Source: Otis tarda (lineage: Eukaryota; Chordata; Aves; Otidiformes; Otididae). From it: a DNA stretch of 64,000 nucleotides. Where the stretch lies: contig CM048552.1 of NCBI GenBank assembly GCA_026413225.1, positions 47,941,001-48,005,000 on the forward strand, written 5' to 3'. Of the stretch, positions 14,081 through 26,900 are shown piece by piece. The position numbers were made by a program, and so were the translations under genes. The notes beneath the pieces are model-generated. The model was not told the DNA's origin and ran no database searches. It saw nothing but the letters and a program-made list of their open reading frames with translations. How positions within the stretch are numbered: the stretch's first letter is position 1; each line of letters opens with the position of its first letter.

Positions 14081-14480
14081 GCTTGTCGCTGCAACACAGG
14101 CAACCGATTTATTAAAGGCGATTTTTCCAAGTGCCTTCCCCACGGCTCAGCCGCCGAGCCGGCCGCTTGCTGCAACTTTTCCCCCGGCTGCGGGCGCCGA
14201 GGGCAACACCGGGCGGCAATTCCTTATTTTCTTTTTTCCTCCCTTCCCCACCCCGCTCCCCTAAATCGCGCCTCAACGGCAGCAGCTCCCATCCCCAGCG
14301 CCTCTCACCTCCGGGGTCGCCTATAAGCCGCCCCCCTCCGCCCCACGGACACGGGTGTGCACTCCCTGCCCCTACCCACGCACCCCCACCCACCTCCCCG
14401 GTCCGCAGCGGGCCTTCTCCAGCCCTGCCCGACAGGTAGGTTCGGCAGCCCCTCTCCCCTCCGCTCCCGCTCTCACTCAC

Positions 14481-14669
14481 TTGTGCCTTCTTCATAAGGA
14501 CCGGCAGCCCTGCAGTCCAGCCCAGCCGGCCGTGTGCAAACTCCCTTCAGCGGAACCGTAGCTCCAGCATAATGCAGCAGCGGATAGTCCACGCATTGGG
14601 GTTGCCCACGGCGAGCCCCGCGCTGCCTCTCTGCCTTCCCAGCTCCCCGAACACCCGCACTAACTGGAG
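14481..14669 (-). other. Candidate first exon of an unidentified leftward gene
   Basis: The 5' edge is inferred from the TATA box at 14700-14694, which would place initiation around 14665-14670. The 3' edge is a CAA|GTGAGT donor whose GT is at 14480-14479. The resulting exon is about 190 nt. It holds a short upstream open frame (14570-14547) and a second ATG at 14495-14493 giving MKKAQ up to the donor. That ATG has a weak context (C at -3), so the exon may be wholly untranslated, with the main start in a later exon. The TATA-to-donor spacing and the CpG-island setting support a real first exon. No transcript evidence is available from sequence alone, and the gene could not be named. Confidence 0.45.
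14547..14570 (-). other. Seven-codon upstream ORF in the candidate first exon
   Basis: On the minus strand ATG (14570-14568) opens MLELRFR and closes with TGA. It has A at -3, a fair initiation context, and precedes the MKKAQ start. If the exon is transcribed as proposed, this uORF could lower or tune translation of the downstream frame. Its functional weight depends entirely on the exon being real. Confidence 0.3.
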
Positions 14670-14693
14670 GCGGTGCCGGCCCCCGGCCAGGTC

Positions 14694-14700
14694 TTTTATA
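14694..14700 (-). promoter_or_regulatory. TATA box (TATAAAA), leftward
   Basis: The minus strand reads gatataaaagac, an exact TATAAAA core flanked by G+C-rich DNA on both sides. That is the usual appearance of a functional TATA box and rare by chance in so G+C-rich a setting. A start about 30 bp downstream falls near 14665-14670 (cctccagtta). Combined TATA and CpG island suggests a regulated, tissue-restricted gene rather than a housekeeping gene; that is inference. Confidence 0.6.
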
Positions 14701-14922
14701 TCCCCCAGATGCCTCCAGCAGCAGCGGCGGCGGCCCGGACGAGACACGCCTTTCCCCGCCCTCCCGTCCGCCCGCCCTCCTTGGAGGACCGGGAGCCCGG
14801 GCAGATCCCGCGGGGAGAGGGAAGCCCGGGTAAACTTAGGGGAAGTTGGAGGCAGGAGGAAGCCGAGACGGCCCTTTCCCGGTGCAGGAGGGGCCGGGGG
14901 TTGCCCGCCGCGGGATGGAGGA

Positions 14923-14946
14923 GGGGGATGCGGGAAGGGAGGGGGG
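14923..14946 (+). promoter_or_regulatory. G-quadruplex motif
   Basis: The plus strand has four G runs of at least three separated by 1-4 nt (ggggg atgc ggg aa ggg a gggggg), fitting the canonical G4 pattern. It lies about 255-280 bp upstream of the proposed leftward start site. Such motifs are frequent in CpG-island promoters and may affect transcription or replication. Confidence 0.55.
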
Positions 14947-15164
14947 CGCTCGGTGGGCTTCTCCCAGCCGGGGGGTCGGCGAGGACCGAGAGAGGCGATC
15001 TCAGAACCCAGTGCCGGGGCGAGGGGTCTCCGGCCGCCTCCGCGGTGGGCTCCGGTAACCGGCAGGGTAGGCTGCCGCCGCCCCGGCGCTGCGGGTCGGT
15101 CTGGCTGGCGGCGCCGAGCCAAGCCCCTGGGTTGGGTGTGTCCCTCCCCCTTCTCACCGGCGCG

Positions 15165-15174
15165 GGGGCGGGGC
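15165..15174. promoter_or_regulatory. Sp1-type GC box
   Basis: ggggcggggc is a full-length match to the Sp1/KLF consensus, within a G+C-rich cluster at the right edge of the CpG island, roughly 500 bp upstream of the proposed leftward start. Confidence 0.5.
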
Positions 15175-18100
15175 CCCCGCCGCCGGGGACGGCAGCGGGC
15201 TCGGGGTGTTTTCATTGCGCGCAGCCGGGAGGCAGCTCCGGATTTGCCGTTTCTATTTCTGTGCTGCCTTTCCATAATCGGCGAATACCTGTTAGGCACT
15301 GGAATAAGCATTTCAACTAGAGCTGGGAAACTCCTTTTACCTGCTCCAGCCACAGAAAAGTTGTAGAGCAGTGCCTCCTAATGCTTGTGGAAAGGTGATC
15401 CCGCAGGTCTTTTAACGTGCTATCACAGTTTGCATACGGTGTAAATGATGTTATTAGTGCTGGGTGTGGAAAAACGACGCTTGAGTTTTACTGCGTGGAG
15501 TCCTGCTAGCAAATCCATCCCAGCAGTAGCAACAGAATTTGAGTCCTCTTCAGAGAAGACAGCTGTCAGGTTAACAGAGGCTAAACCTGGAGCGTGCATT
15601 AAATGGAGAGAAGAGCAGTTTGTGAAACTAGCATATCCTGAGACAGCAATCTTTGGTGACGATTCAAAAGCACGTTAACACAAAATGAAGAAACAATAGT
15701 CTGCCCAAGTCGGTGGTCATTTCCTAAGGGACATTAGATACGCTTGGAGTACACAGTAAGATACTTGATTACAAGAGTTTGTCTAGCTTTAACCTAGAAT
15801 TAATGGTAAATTTTCAAAAGACTAGGTTTCTGCCAAAGTAAAGGTTGAGCTGTTCAGGTACAGAAAAATTTTGAACCCATTCCCAACTCACTATATATTT
15901 GGGTTTCCGTGTGGGGCAGATAAACATCTAATCTTTTCGTGCCTCTGCATCCAATCCAGAAAAAAATGAGTTGATAATTTTCCTTTACGGTGTGACACTG
16001 CTGATTAATTCGTTACAGTTTTTTGCATTTCTTGATTATTACCATGCTGAATTACCTTGGGAGTTCTTGTGTTACCATCTGAGCTTTGCCAGACTGTTTT
16101 ATATGCATGTAGCAATAGTTTCTTCCTCTGAAAGGTTATGATTCAAGCAATAGACAAGCAGTGAAAGGGAGGAAGCCTGTAACAACAAAAAAAATCAAGG
16201 ACCACACTCACGGAAAGGATATTTTGCATATCACCTAGCGGTGATCAACCAAAGCTGCTTCCACAGTCTTCGCATTTGGCAAATAGGGCCAGGAAATTAA
16301 AATGTTATGGCATATTTCCTCCTTAGAACAGATGACAGGTTTAGTCTCCTGGGGAGAAGCCCTGGAAAGTGTGAAAGAGCAGTCTGTCATAGCAATTACC
16401 TACCTTATGGAAAACACTTCTGGTCCTTCTCCACCTTAAGCTCTGTCACATTCTGCTGTTAGTCGTGACAGGAAAGCTCTAGTGGATGCCCTGCGTCCAG
16501 TTGACTTATAGCCGTGCGGAGAGGATAACACCTTTGGGCCTAATTAAGTCTCTTTACCACCCTGGCATCGTGCACCTTTTTGCTCCATCCCTGATCTAAG
16601 CTCTTGGACCTGCCCTTGTATTTAACCAAGCCCAGCTACAGTGGAATAATGCCCTTTTCATCTCTTCCCTTACGCTGGCAATTTGCAAATGTATTGCCGC
16701 TGATGTTGATCTCAGTACAGTTTCTGAAGTATTTTCTATGAAATTCAGAGTTGAATAGTTAAACTCATTAATTACTTATGTCCATAACCCATAAGAAATC
16801 ATGTCTTCGTTAGTCTGGCCCATTTCCAGCCTAGTACCAGCTTTTGATTTACCAGGTAAAAACTGGTTAGCCATGGACCGTTAGCGCATGGAGTAGTAGG
16901 TTTCCAAAGCACAACTGCAAACTACATTCAGTCTTTTATGGCCTACCTCATTCGCGTTTGTAAGTGCTTGAAGGTGAACACAGGCTCCTGTCATAGTTCT
17001 GTGAAAACCTGTTTCTTCGCAGGGAAGCTATGGAAAATAGTGTTTATCATTCCAGGTCTTCCCAGGATTTGGTTCCACCCACTCAGCAGGATTGTCCTGC
17101 ACCAGGAATACTGTTCTGCATGTATGCGAATGGCAACAATTGAAGCATAAATGATGCCTTTCCAGTCCACTGTGAATGGAAAAGTCTCACCATCTTCTGC
17201 AGGTGAAGAAAGGGTTTTTAGGTGCTGTTTATTCTGGAATTTTATCAAATATCTGCTGTACTTTTTATAGCTTCAGAAGAATGACCCCACTCAGCATATG
17301 AATAGCTTGGCTGCTGGCTGGAACAGCCGGAATTTGAGAATATGCAGAATCAGGTCCAGCCTCAACCACTGAGGTTGCCAGGTTAAAAAGTGCTCTGCAC
17401 CAGCCTGGAAAATTGAAAAAATTATCCTATGAAACCATCTAAGCTGTGAAGGCGAATGCCAATGTGTACATATTAGAAAGATAACACGCTAATCCCTTCT
17501 AATCTGTTACAGATTCTGAGCGTGTGGAGGCCTTTGCTGGCACAGACACACGGCCTGTAGCGTTAGCTTGGTAAACTCCTCTCCCTCTGGTCTTTTTTAA
17601 GGATACAGAGTAATAGGTATAAGCTTTTTTAACCTACTTCGGCCACACAGAACAAAAAAATCAGAGTTAAAGTTGAGGTATATAGAGCCAAGAAACTCAA
17701 AAGGTGCCCTCAAGCTTCTTTAGATTTTATTTACAGAAGTACTTGATCGTAGAGGAATCACTTCTCTACAGAAAAAAAAAGGCTTGCAAACTTGCAAGAT
17801 CTACAGAAAATTATATGAATCACTTTGATATTGAGGAAGTACATTGAGATAACTATCTCCTTAAGAGACCTTCCCTGTCTTTGATACCGCAAAATGTACT
17901 AGGTGTTATTCTGTGATTGAGAACTCATATATTCTAGTCATGGAGCACAACCACAACTGAGTATTAATACTTTAATATTGGATCAAAGTACATATTTTGA
18001 ATTTCTAATTGAGCCTTTTTATGCTTAACAGTTACCAAAGTGACTCTTGGTTTCTTTTAAGCACCATGCATCCTTTGTGCTTTATACAAATGACAGGGAA

Positions 18101-18238
18101 ACTTTTGTGGTTATTCAATATTACTAATCAACAAGTAAGTGAACAACTCAATCAAGACTGAGGTCCACAGGGACACCTACACCACTATGGAGCTGCTTTT
18201 ATTGCATTGAGCAGCGTAAGAGCACAGGATTCGGGTGC

Positions 18239-18257
18239 TTTTTTTTTTTTTTTTTTG
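18239..18257. repeat. T homopolymer (19 T)
   Basis: Uninterrupted run of T. No SINE body is recognisable next to it, so it is scored as simple sequence only. Confidence 0.8.
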
Positions 18258-20977
18258 CATTCACATGACCTGGCTCTAAAGATTAATTTGCAAAAAACCA
18301 GTTTCTGTGTAACTGTTTGATTCTCCATAATATATTAGTACAGACTGGGACTTTACGGATAATGATGTTGTTATATGGTAAAATCACTAACTGGCCAGTT
18401 TGTTTGGCGAACTGGCAGAGCAGCTGGGGGTAAAAACAATATTCGGGATTAATAGAGGTATCTCCAAATTAGATATGAAAAAAAAAAATTGAAGTTCAAT
18501 TATTTATTGAAATGACAGCATGAGTAGCTCAATACCTCATTATGATGCTTCTTTAAAAAAAAAAAAAAACTGTGCACTCCGAAAGCCATCTAGATACAGG
18601 GAAAAAAAAAAAGCAAGCAGTGCAGCATAGGAGTGGAGCCAGGTGGCTTCAGACTATTGGAAATCTGTTCAAGAAGTGCCAGGGAAGGATACTAGAGTTA
18701 CATGGTTGTGTGAGATTCACTTGCCCAGAAGGAGCTATGGACACAAGCAGCTAGACAAAGCTAGGGTGTAGTCTTTATTTTCACTGGAAGGAATGTGGGC
18801 TTTGTTCATCTGCCTGCCATCCTGGTTTGAAATACTGATGGAGAGAAGGAATGATAGACTTTCACTGAAAGCCTAAAACTGCTTCTGTCTAATAGTGTCT
18901 TTGCTGGTTTCCTTTGGAATAAAATGACAGGTTTATTTTCATTAGGATTATACAGCAGGATAATTAGCATGCAAAAGATACTCTGTTTTACTAAGGACGG
19001 TCTTTGGCAAGGAAGACAAGCACAAAATAGGAAGTTGCACTGATGCTGTTAAAACTCGATCAGAGCCTGTAAAAATATAGTTGTAGCTGCTAAAAAGTAA
19101 ATGTCTGGTTTTTTACTTATATGAGAGCTTATATTCTTTTAATATACTATGTTTTTAAAGCTGTCTAAAATAAGCATCTGAAGATCTCACTGGCATGAGG
19201 GAATTCTCAGCTAGAAAAAGACTGGTACATGGAGAACGTAACTTGGGAAATACTGATGCTGCTGGAGTTCTGTGTTCCTTGGCAATCTCCCTTTGGCTTC
19301 TGATGTCCCTTTAGATATTAATAGAAATGTGAGGCTCCTTGAAACTCCTGTAAAGTTTTGCAGTTTCTAAGTGGTTCCGAGAAGATCAGAGGACAGCAGC
19401 AATTCAGATTGGTTTTGGTCTTAACTCACTTTTTTTTTTTTTTTTTCACATGTGTGCTAAGAGGGGTGTGATTCATCTGGGACTACACTCAAAAACACTA
19501 TGTCTGCTTTTGAGAAATTACTTACATGTGTGCTCTTGAAAGTTATTCAGTTGTCCAGATCAGAGAGACTTCCTGGAGTGCACTGAGATTACTCTGATGG
19601 CATGCCTCTCTTTCCTTGTATGTTGAGAGAAATTGCAGGAATGAATGGTGCCCAACCAACTCTGGTCTTGGCATTTGGTCAGAAAGAGACTAGAGTATAT
19701 ATTGGGACAGACGAATCAGCTTTTTCCAAGCCTCGAGTTTGCATGTAACCATAGTACACCATGCTGTGGTAGTTGCTATTGGTTATGTTTAACAGTGTTC
19801 AGCACTGCTCAATTTACCAGAGTCCAAACACCACCTTTGTCCTGTTTCTGAAACGATGGAATACCCAGCCCACAAAGACAATTTACTCTTATTTGCAGAG
19901 GTTTCTGTAGTGGGTTTGGTTGGAGGATTGGAAAGCAGTGCTGAACTCTGTTCAGCAGATACAGTTAGTAGTCCTAAGTCTGAAGAATACTCTCTTCCTG
20001 AAGTCCACCAGCCATCTACTGTGGGGAGTGCTCCCTGACATGTTGGATGAAAAAGGAGCTATCATTTGTCCTACAGATACTGATTTCTTCAAGATGCTAT
20101 AGTTGATATGACTTCTAGGGATGAAATGCTATCCCCATATTTATATGAGGGGATATTTCAGTATTTCTGTATCCACAGGCTTCCAGTCATGAAGGAAGAG
20201 GGAGATTTGTCGTAACTTCTTAAGCAGGAATATCAGAGGCACTGGTATGACTGCTCAAAAGTACTGGAGCTCATGCTTCCAAGGAGCATATTCATGGACA
20301 GTATAAAACACACTACCTACAGCATTACAAGGAATTATAGTTACAGTATTAAATAATCATTATTTCCCCAAAATTCATATGATTTTTAACTTTCCTCACA
20401 TTTTGCCCTATTTTCCACTTTCGGAGAAAAAGAAGACAATTATACACTATAGTCACCAAGCCAGGCAGTGTTGGAGGTAGGTAAACTCAGGCTTGGACAT
20501 CTACAGTGCAACTAGATGTTTATTACAGGACAAGACAACGACTGCTTATTATGTCTAAAATTCAGTTGTTTGCCTGTCATGAGATGAGTTTGTGTAGCCT
20601 AATGCATTAATTGTAGTTATACAAGTTCAAAAAACCCCATGTTATTTTGGTTATACAATTCTATTTCCAAAGAAAATAACATAGTTTATAATTTTTACCA
20701 TACTTAAGTAGCTCTTTGTTATATTCATATTTTGATTCCAGTAATTTAGAAGTGATAAATGTATGAGAAATAAATATCTCTGTTCCCAGATTTGTTTCCT
20801 GCATCTCTCAATTTGCATTAGTCTATGTCATCGTATTCACAGTAATTGCAACCCTAGGGAGTTTCATGATAAAATGAGTTCATTTGAAAACAAAACGCTG
20901 TGTAAGTGAGATTGGATATAAATATTCATTGTTTACAGGGAAAACTGGGACTATTCCTGTTCAATGAAAAATTACAA

Positions 20978-20997
20978 TTTTTTTTTTTTTTTTTTTT
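20978..20997. repeat. T homopolymer (20 T)
   Basis: The longest homopolymer noticed in the window. No retroposon body was recognised beside it. Confidence 0.8.
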
Positions 20998-23900
20998 GTA
21001 TAGTGCATTTAGTCTGAAGAAAAAGGGAGGTACAGTATCAGCTGTAGTGGCTTTCAGAGCCATATTATGCCACCACTTTTCTCTTTGTTTGATGATGTCT
21101 TATTGCATTAGGAGTACAGGAGGGACTAAAATGTAGGTAGGAGTAAAAGGACTTTCTAGGCTGAGTCCCCTGCTATCAAGAGAAACCGTATCATCCAGTC
21201 CTTTTGAAGGTTTACCCATTTCCAGCATAAGATGAGTTCAATTTCTTGCCTCTGCTCTTCTATGGGTATGTTGGTTTAAATTTGACTCACCTCATGGTTG
21301 GAAAGCTTTTAATTTGAAGCCTAATATATTCATTGTTAATTTATACATATTTGTTCTTGCGTCAAAGTTATCCTTTACCATAAATAGCTCTTCTCTTTTC
21401 CTACTGCTTTTTGATCCTCCTGCCCAACCTACTGGTAATATGTACACTAATAAACAAAACAGAGACAAAACATGGACTCAAGTACTGGCATGCAATGGTC
21501 TTTGGAATCTAATTTTTAGCATTCAGTTTGGCATTGTTTTGGTCCACCCAACTGATATTCCCCAGCCAGAGAAAGGGTACAAGCCAGGACCTGTTTCCAG
21601 CAAGCATTTTCCCCTTGTTCTGGGGAAGGCAGAGAGTTTTGCTGCGTGGATGCAAGCCGTCCTCTGCCACTTACCCTGGGGCTGGAGAATGGGTCCAGGC
21701 CTAAAGTTGTTGTTTGGATTGCTTCTTTTAATGCACACACTAAAAACAGCGTTTGCAAATTATATTGGGGAAAAAAAAAGTTTGGTAAAACAGGTGTTCA
21801 GGAAATGCCCCACCACAGCACCTGTGCAGTAAAAGTCAACCTTAATTCTGGAATTTCTTCCTTCTTGAGGTTTGGAAATGCAATCAAAGCATTCTATTAC
21901 CATGAAAAAAAAAAGGGAGAACACAGAAATGACCTCATGCTGGCGTATTCTTTCCTTGACTAGAAGGTGATCTGCTGTTGGAGCTTACCGAGTGAGTGAT
22001 ATCTGACCGTGCCAACAAGAGGTTATGGTGCACTGAGAAACTGTCTGCACTTATTATCTCTGTGTATTACTGCAAGGAAAAGCTAAAGCTTTTAAACTGC
22101 TGAAGAAGGGAGGGTGGGAAGACCGGGTGGGTAGACCAGGTGAGGAGTCCAGACCTTTTGCAGAAGAATGTGGGTTTGCTTTAAATATCCCTCTAAAGAT
22201 AAAGAGAGAGGAAAGGTACAAAGTTAATGACTTTTCTCCATTTTAAGTGGTGTGACTAGGGTGTTTTCAGTGCAGCTGTAGAGAGAGGCCCTGTTCAGAA
22301 CTGGAGTCCCAGTTGGAATGATGAGAAATGTTTGAAATTGGTTTTGTGCAACAGTTTAAATACCCCAAACTGTTCAGTTTACTTTGCTGTTTTCTTTGCA
22401 TAAGAAAATACAGAATTAAAACTATTTTGCTTTGATTTTCAGCTTCATTAAGATAGCAGTACTAATCCACGCGCAACCCCTGATCTCTGACAGGATAGAT
22501 AATCAAGAAATGTGAAGATGAGATTTCCCCTTGTCTCCCAGTTCTGGAAATAATCCAAATGGAGAGCTGTGGCACATAGGTAAGCCTGAGTCATTCCTCA
22601 GGCTGGTTTCATGTGGGGTTAACCACTCTTCCACTGGACATGAAAAAAGTGACACCTGCGTGTTGAAAGGATGATGTATTTTCCTGTTCTTTTCTCTTAA
22701 GATTTTGTAAACAGTGGCATTTTTCATTTAATATATTCAATCTGTTAAGTCTGCTTTCTTTTATGAAGTAATCTGAATTCAAGGTATTGTTTTCAGGACA
22801 GATTCATGTGACAACTCTTTTCCCAGAGTTTCCAGCTCTGGAGGACTGTACTTAATGACTTTCATTTTCTTTCTTTTTCTCTGCATCATGCAATGCTGTC
22901 TCTCAGTCATCATCCTCAGCTGTTTCAGAAAGATGATTTGCCATATTTTCTCCCTTATTCCTAGATTTAGTGAATTATTATTTCAGAAAGCACTAGGAAA
23001 GTGAGTGAGAGACGGAAAGTGAGTGATAGACAGAAAGAGAGAGAAAATGTAATGCAGATATTTTTGTTATCCATTTAATTTTAGTCTTATTTAAATTTTC
23101 TGAAGTTGTTCCTCAATTGTTGTATTGCTATCAATTTCACAAGCGAACTATACATCTTGTAAAAGGTAAGTACTTTTTATTTTAAACAAAGTGCCTTTCA
23201 ATACCATTTAGTTACCTTGTGTTGTTTAATTATTGTAGAATTTACAAAAGAGCACTTAGTATATTTTTGGTGCTTCACTATTTGTTACATATCTAACACT
23301 TATCTTCTTATCTTTTCTGTAGACTAGTAATATAATCTTTTTAGTGGCTTTTTGTAGGAAAATCATACTGTGACTTTGATATTCCATTCTCTATCTTTTC
23401 TCATAGCTTACCCTATTAAAAAGAGACTGAAAAAAGTCATGTATGTTCTGACGGACAGGAGCCGAGCTTACGTGGAGATGCCGACAGCACACTTCAGGTC
23501 GGTACTGGAAATGATGTGGTTAAATCTGGCAGGAGCCAGCTGCTAAAAATTGCCATCAACAAATTCTGCCTTTCCCCAGGAGCTTTGCCTCTCTGTGCTT
23601 GAATGGCCCTTCCTCCTCCTCCCTTAGACTGAGCCCTAGCCGTGCCCCTTCCCTGTCCTCCCTTCTCTGCATAGGAGAAGGAGGAGTGTATCCTTGCCAA
23701 CTTCTTGCCTGCTGGCCCTGGCCCTGAAATTGGTTGCTGTTCCCTTGGCAGTGCATGATCCTGGAGCTCTACAGCTGTATGCTGCAGCTAGTGACAAATA
23801 GACAGCTTCAAGCTGCCTGTTCATCTTCTTTAACACATTTACTTTCTCAACACATTCTTTTTTTTTTTTTTTTAAATGAAATACTAAATCCAGTTCTAAA

Positions 23901-26900
23901 AGGTTGAAATCACAAATGTGGAAAATAAGGATTTTCTTTAGCATTTGAAACAACACTTTTTTTCAGTGCAAAAAAAAAAAAGCTTTTTAAATGAAATAAA
24001 GCAAGATCAGCTGTGCTTTTTAATATTTCAGAGCAACTTGTAGCTGTGTAAAAGGGAGATATGGTAGTTAGTCCACCATATACCCAGCAGCAGTAGAGAA
24101 GTGTCAAGACACAAGATCCTCCAAAGTTCTCACCTTTAATAATGGATGAAGAGTTCTGTTAATCCTAGCTTAAGAAAAGGTAATTCATTTTGAAGACTAT
24201 TAAAGAAGGCTTATCTTGGAGAATAGAGAGTGTTTTGTGGAAAAAGGATAAAAAGATCTTGGTTTGTTTGGTCTGGTAGGCCAAAGGCTAAGATGTACTT
24301 TTCTGTGGAGGTCAGGAAAATAAAGAGGTAAAGCAGGAACAATAAGGCAGTAATATTCACAAAATGATGTGTAGATATAAACTGGCCAATAGCCAGCTTA
24401 ACCTGGAAACAAGGGAACTACACAGGACTGATGTTCTGGATTGGCCTTCCGAAAAGAGCAGGGGGAAGAAAACATACCAACATAGAGTTTAGTCAGCATA
24501 TGAAAGGGTTAATATGTTGTGCTTGTAGGAGAGAATAGCAGATGAGAAGAGCTGGAAACCAGGGCCCTCTCTTGCTGTCCTGTCAGCAGGGGGATAGTAA
24601 TCCTAACTGTCTGGTGAATGTTAGTGCATGAAATTATTTAATCTCTGGTTTTCCCAACAAATGAATATCCAAGTATGCCCCTATAGACAGGTGTGTGATG
24701 CCTCTCTGCAACAATGACAAATACTTCCCTCTCAAGAATTGTCATCAATGTCCTTTATAATGTTTGTTCCTTCAGCAATAGAACCTCCTGACATGGTTTT
24801 TATGTGGGATGTAGTGGGTGATACGGAGGAGATAAGGACAAAAAGAGTTTTCCCTAGCCTGCACAGGGTAGTGGCACCTCTCTTTGTTACTGTAAGGATC
24901 GGTAGATGCTGTAAGTTGTTCGTAAGTCACTTGGTACCATGCTGTGAATCAGGAAAAAGACCTCATTACATAGTAAAGGTAAGCGACAAATTTAATATAT
25001 TATGTTGGAAAGAGTTGGGAATATCTTGAACATGTATTTTAACAAGACAATAGTGCCTGCAAGAAGTAATCTTTCAAAACATGTACAAATGTGTCCATAC
25101 ATTTATAATAAGAGAGACTGATCCTTGGCTGGTGCTGTGACGTAAGCTAGATCCTCAGCAGTCTAAAACCCTTCCCTCTGTGCTTTCCTTTTGTCTAGGG
25201 GAGCTATGACATGCGTCAGGCTTTGGATGTTTCAGACATGTTCAGACGTCCTCAGGCACGCCTGCCTACCTCAGTGCCCTGAAAGGGTGGAAGGGTACTA
25301 GAAACAGAAGAACTAAGAATGGTTTTGGCAACTGATCCTATCTCTGACCCAGGGGGGAAATGTTATGGGACAGATTTAGTAATATGTCTCATCTCTGTTC
25401 ATTTTACAAAACCTGCACTAACTGTTGGCCAACACATGGGATTAAAAAGGACTGCACTCAATTTTAAGAAATCTGTTTTCACAATTGCTGGTTTTCTAGG
25501 GTAAGTAGAGTAGTGAAAAAAGGCTGCAAAACTAAACAAATTGAAGCAAAATATATTCATCCTATTGAAAAATTTCTTTGGCCACCTGAAGTCCTTATTT
25601 CAAACAGTTTAGGCTTCATATCTCATATGGTAAACTAATGGAAAATCCCTTTGATTCTTGATCTTTTCCCATTCGCTTTTTAAGAGAAATCTAAATGTAC
25701 AGAGACATAGTATTATATTTGCTGCATGTGTGTCTGTGTATTTATTTCTAATTGCTATTTCTGTGGGTGTCACAATAATAAATTAGGTCTTTGACCAGCT
25801 ATTCTGACAATTTCATTTTACTCAGTGGAAATATTCTTGATTTATATACGTAGTCACATGATCAGAATTTGACCTTCTGTTTAGTTTTTTGTTATGCTTT
25901 GTGTACAATAACAATATAATGAACTTGTGCTGTTTCAATGGCTGTGCTGACATTAACAAATGGTCCTGGAACACAGCAGAGATTCCTCAGCAAGATAAGA
26001 TACTATAAATTTAGCTACTAGAGCACTGCAAGTGGTGATGCTGAGGTTTGATTTTTAAACAGAATAGCTGCGTTAATCCGATCTCCGTTGAATGCACAAA
26101 GGAAGAATTCATGGTAATTAGGAAGAGACAAATGGCTACATTCACTTCTGGAATTCTGGACCCACATAAGCATCCAGTAACCACTTTAGGTCTTTAGGTT
26201 TCTTACTTGGTAGAAAAGGAATTATATACAACAGGAACTTGCATACTGGAAGGAGGCTCCACTCTGTCTCCAGACATACAGACCATCTACAGGATGAGTG
26301 GAAACAGGTTTACCATAATTATACAGGGAGCTGGAAACAGTCTTGTTGCCTAACATGTTCCATTTTCATTTTACATTTTTCTTGTATCTTTGTTAAATGT
26401 TCTAATACCTCCTCTAAGGCTGCTACAAATCAACAATTTAGCCTGGAAAAATGTGTTTTCCTCTGTCTCATGAAACTATATTTGGGTTTGTCTAAATTAG
26501 AACCTGCAAAAAATGCAGTTTCTTTTCTAGGACTTGTGTTCCCCAGGAAGACTTCAGCTATCTGCTAAAATACTAGCTGAACATGAACAACCTGAGAGTT
26601 AATCTGTTCTGCTCTGTAGAGGTACATGCAGAGCTACAAATGCCCTGAAGCTTTTGGAGCAACATTAGTGGAAGGTGAAGGAGAAAGATGAATGTATTGT
26701 CTCTGCTTTCCAGACTCAGTAAAGCACAAACTTCTAATGATGGCAAAGAAAAGGAAACAGGATGGACTTGGCTTTCTGGAATGGTGGTGGCAGTGGCGGC
26801 TCATTTTCTACTGTGAAATAGAGGCTGGCCTTAGCTGCTAGCTATTCAAATGAGACTGGCGGCTCAAGCTCAGGTTTGCTTGTATGCAGAAGGATTGAGT

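Larger units (their letters stand above)
13590..15230. promoter_or_regulatory. CpG island
   Basis: CpG density and G+C content rise sharply from about 13.59 kb, peak between about 14.1 and 15.2 kb, and fall abruptly after the GC-box cluster near 15.2 kb. The surrounding 60 kb is A+T rich and CpG poor, so this is the only classic CpG island in the window and marks a promoter in germline-unmethylated DNA. It contains a minus-strand TATA box, a plausible first exon with a strong donor, an Sp1 GC box, an AP-1 core and a G-quadruplex motif. Long open frames occur on both strands, as expected where stop codons are scarce, and are not treated as genes. The gene it serves was not identified. Edges are approximate. 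Confidence 0.85.

Noticed and set aside
14547-15366. Open frames of 268 codons (minus, 14547-15353) and 264 codons (plus, 14572-15366)
   Set aside because: They overlap on opposite strands in very G+C-rich DNA where stop codons are rare, and consist mainly of Arg, Gly, Pro and Ala with no domain; a CpG-island artefact.
19909-19930. tgtagtgggtttggttgg, reminiscent of the start of some avian LTRs
   Set aside because: The following sequence does not continue like an LTR and no matching end was found.
21314-21832. 172-codon plus-strand frame with hydrophobic stretches
   Set aside because: It starts at a non-ATG codon, has no recognisable domain and is overlapped by other frames on both strands.
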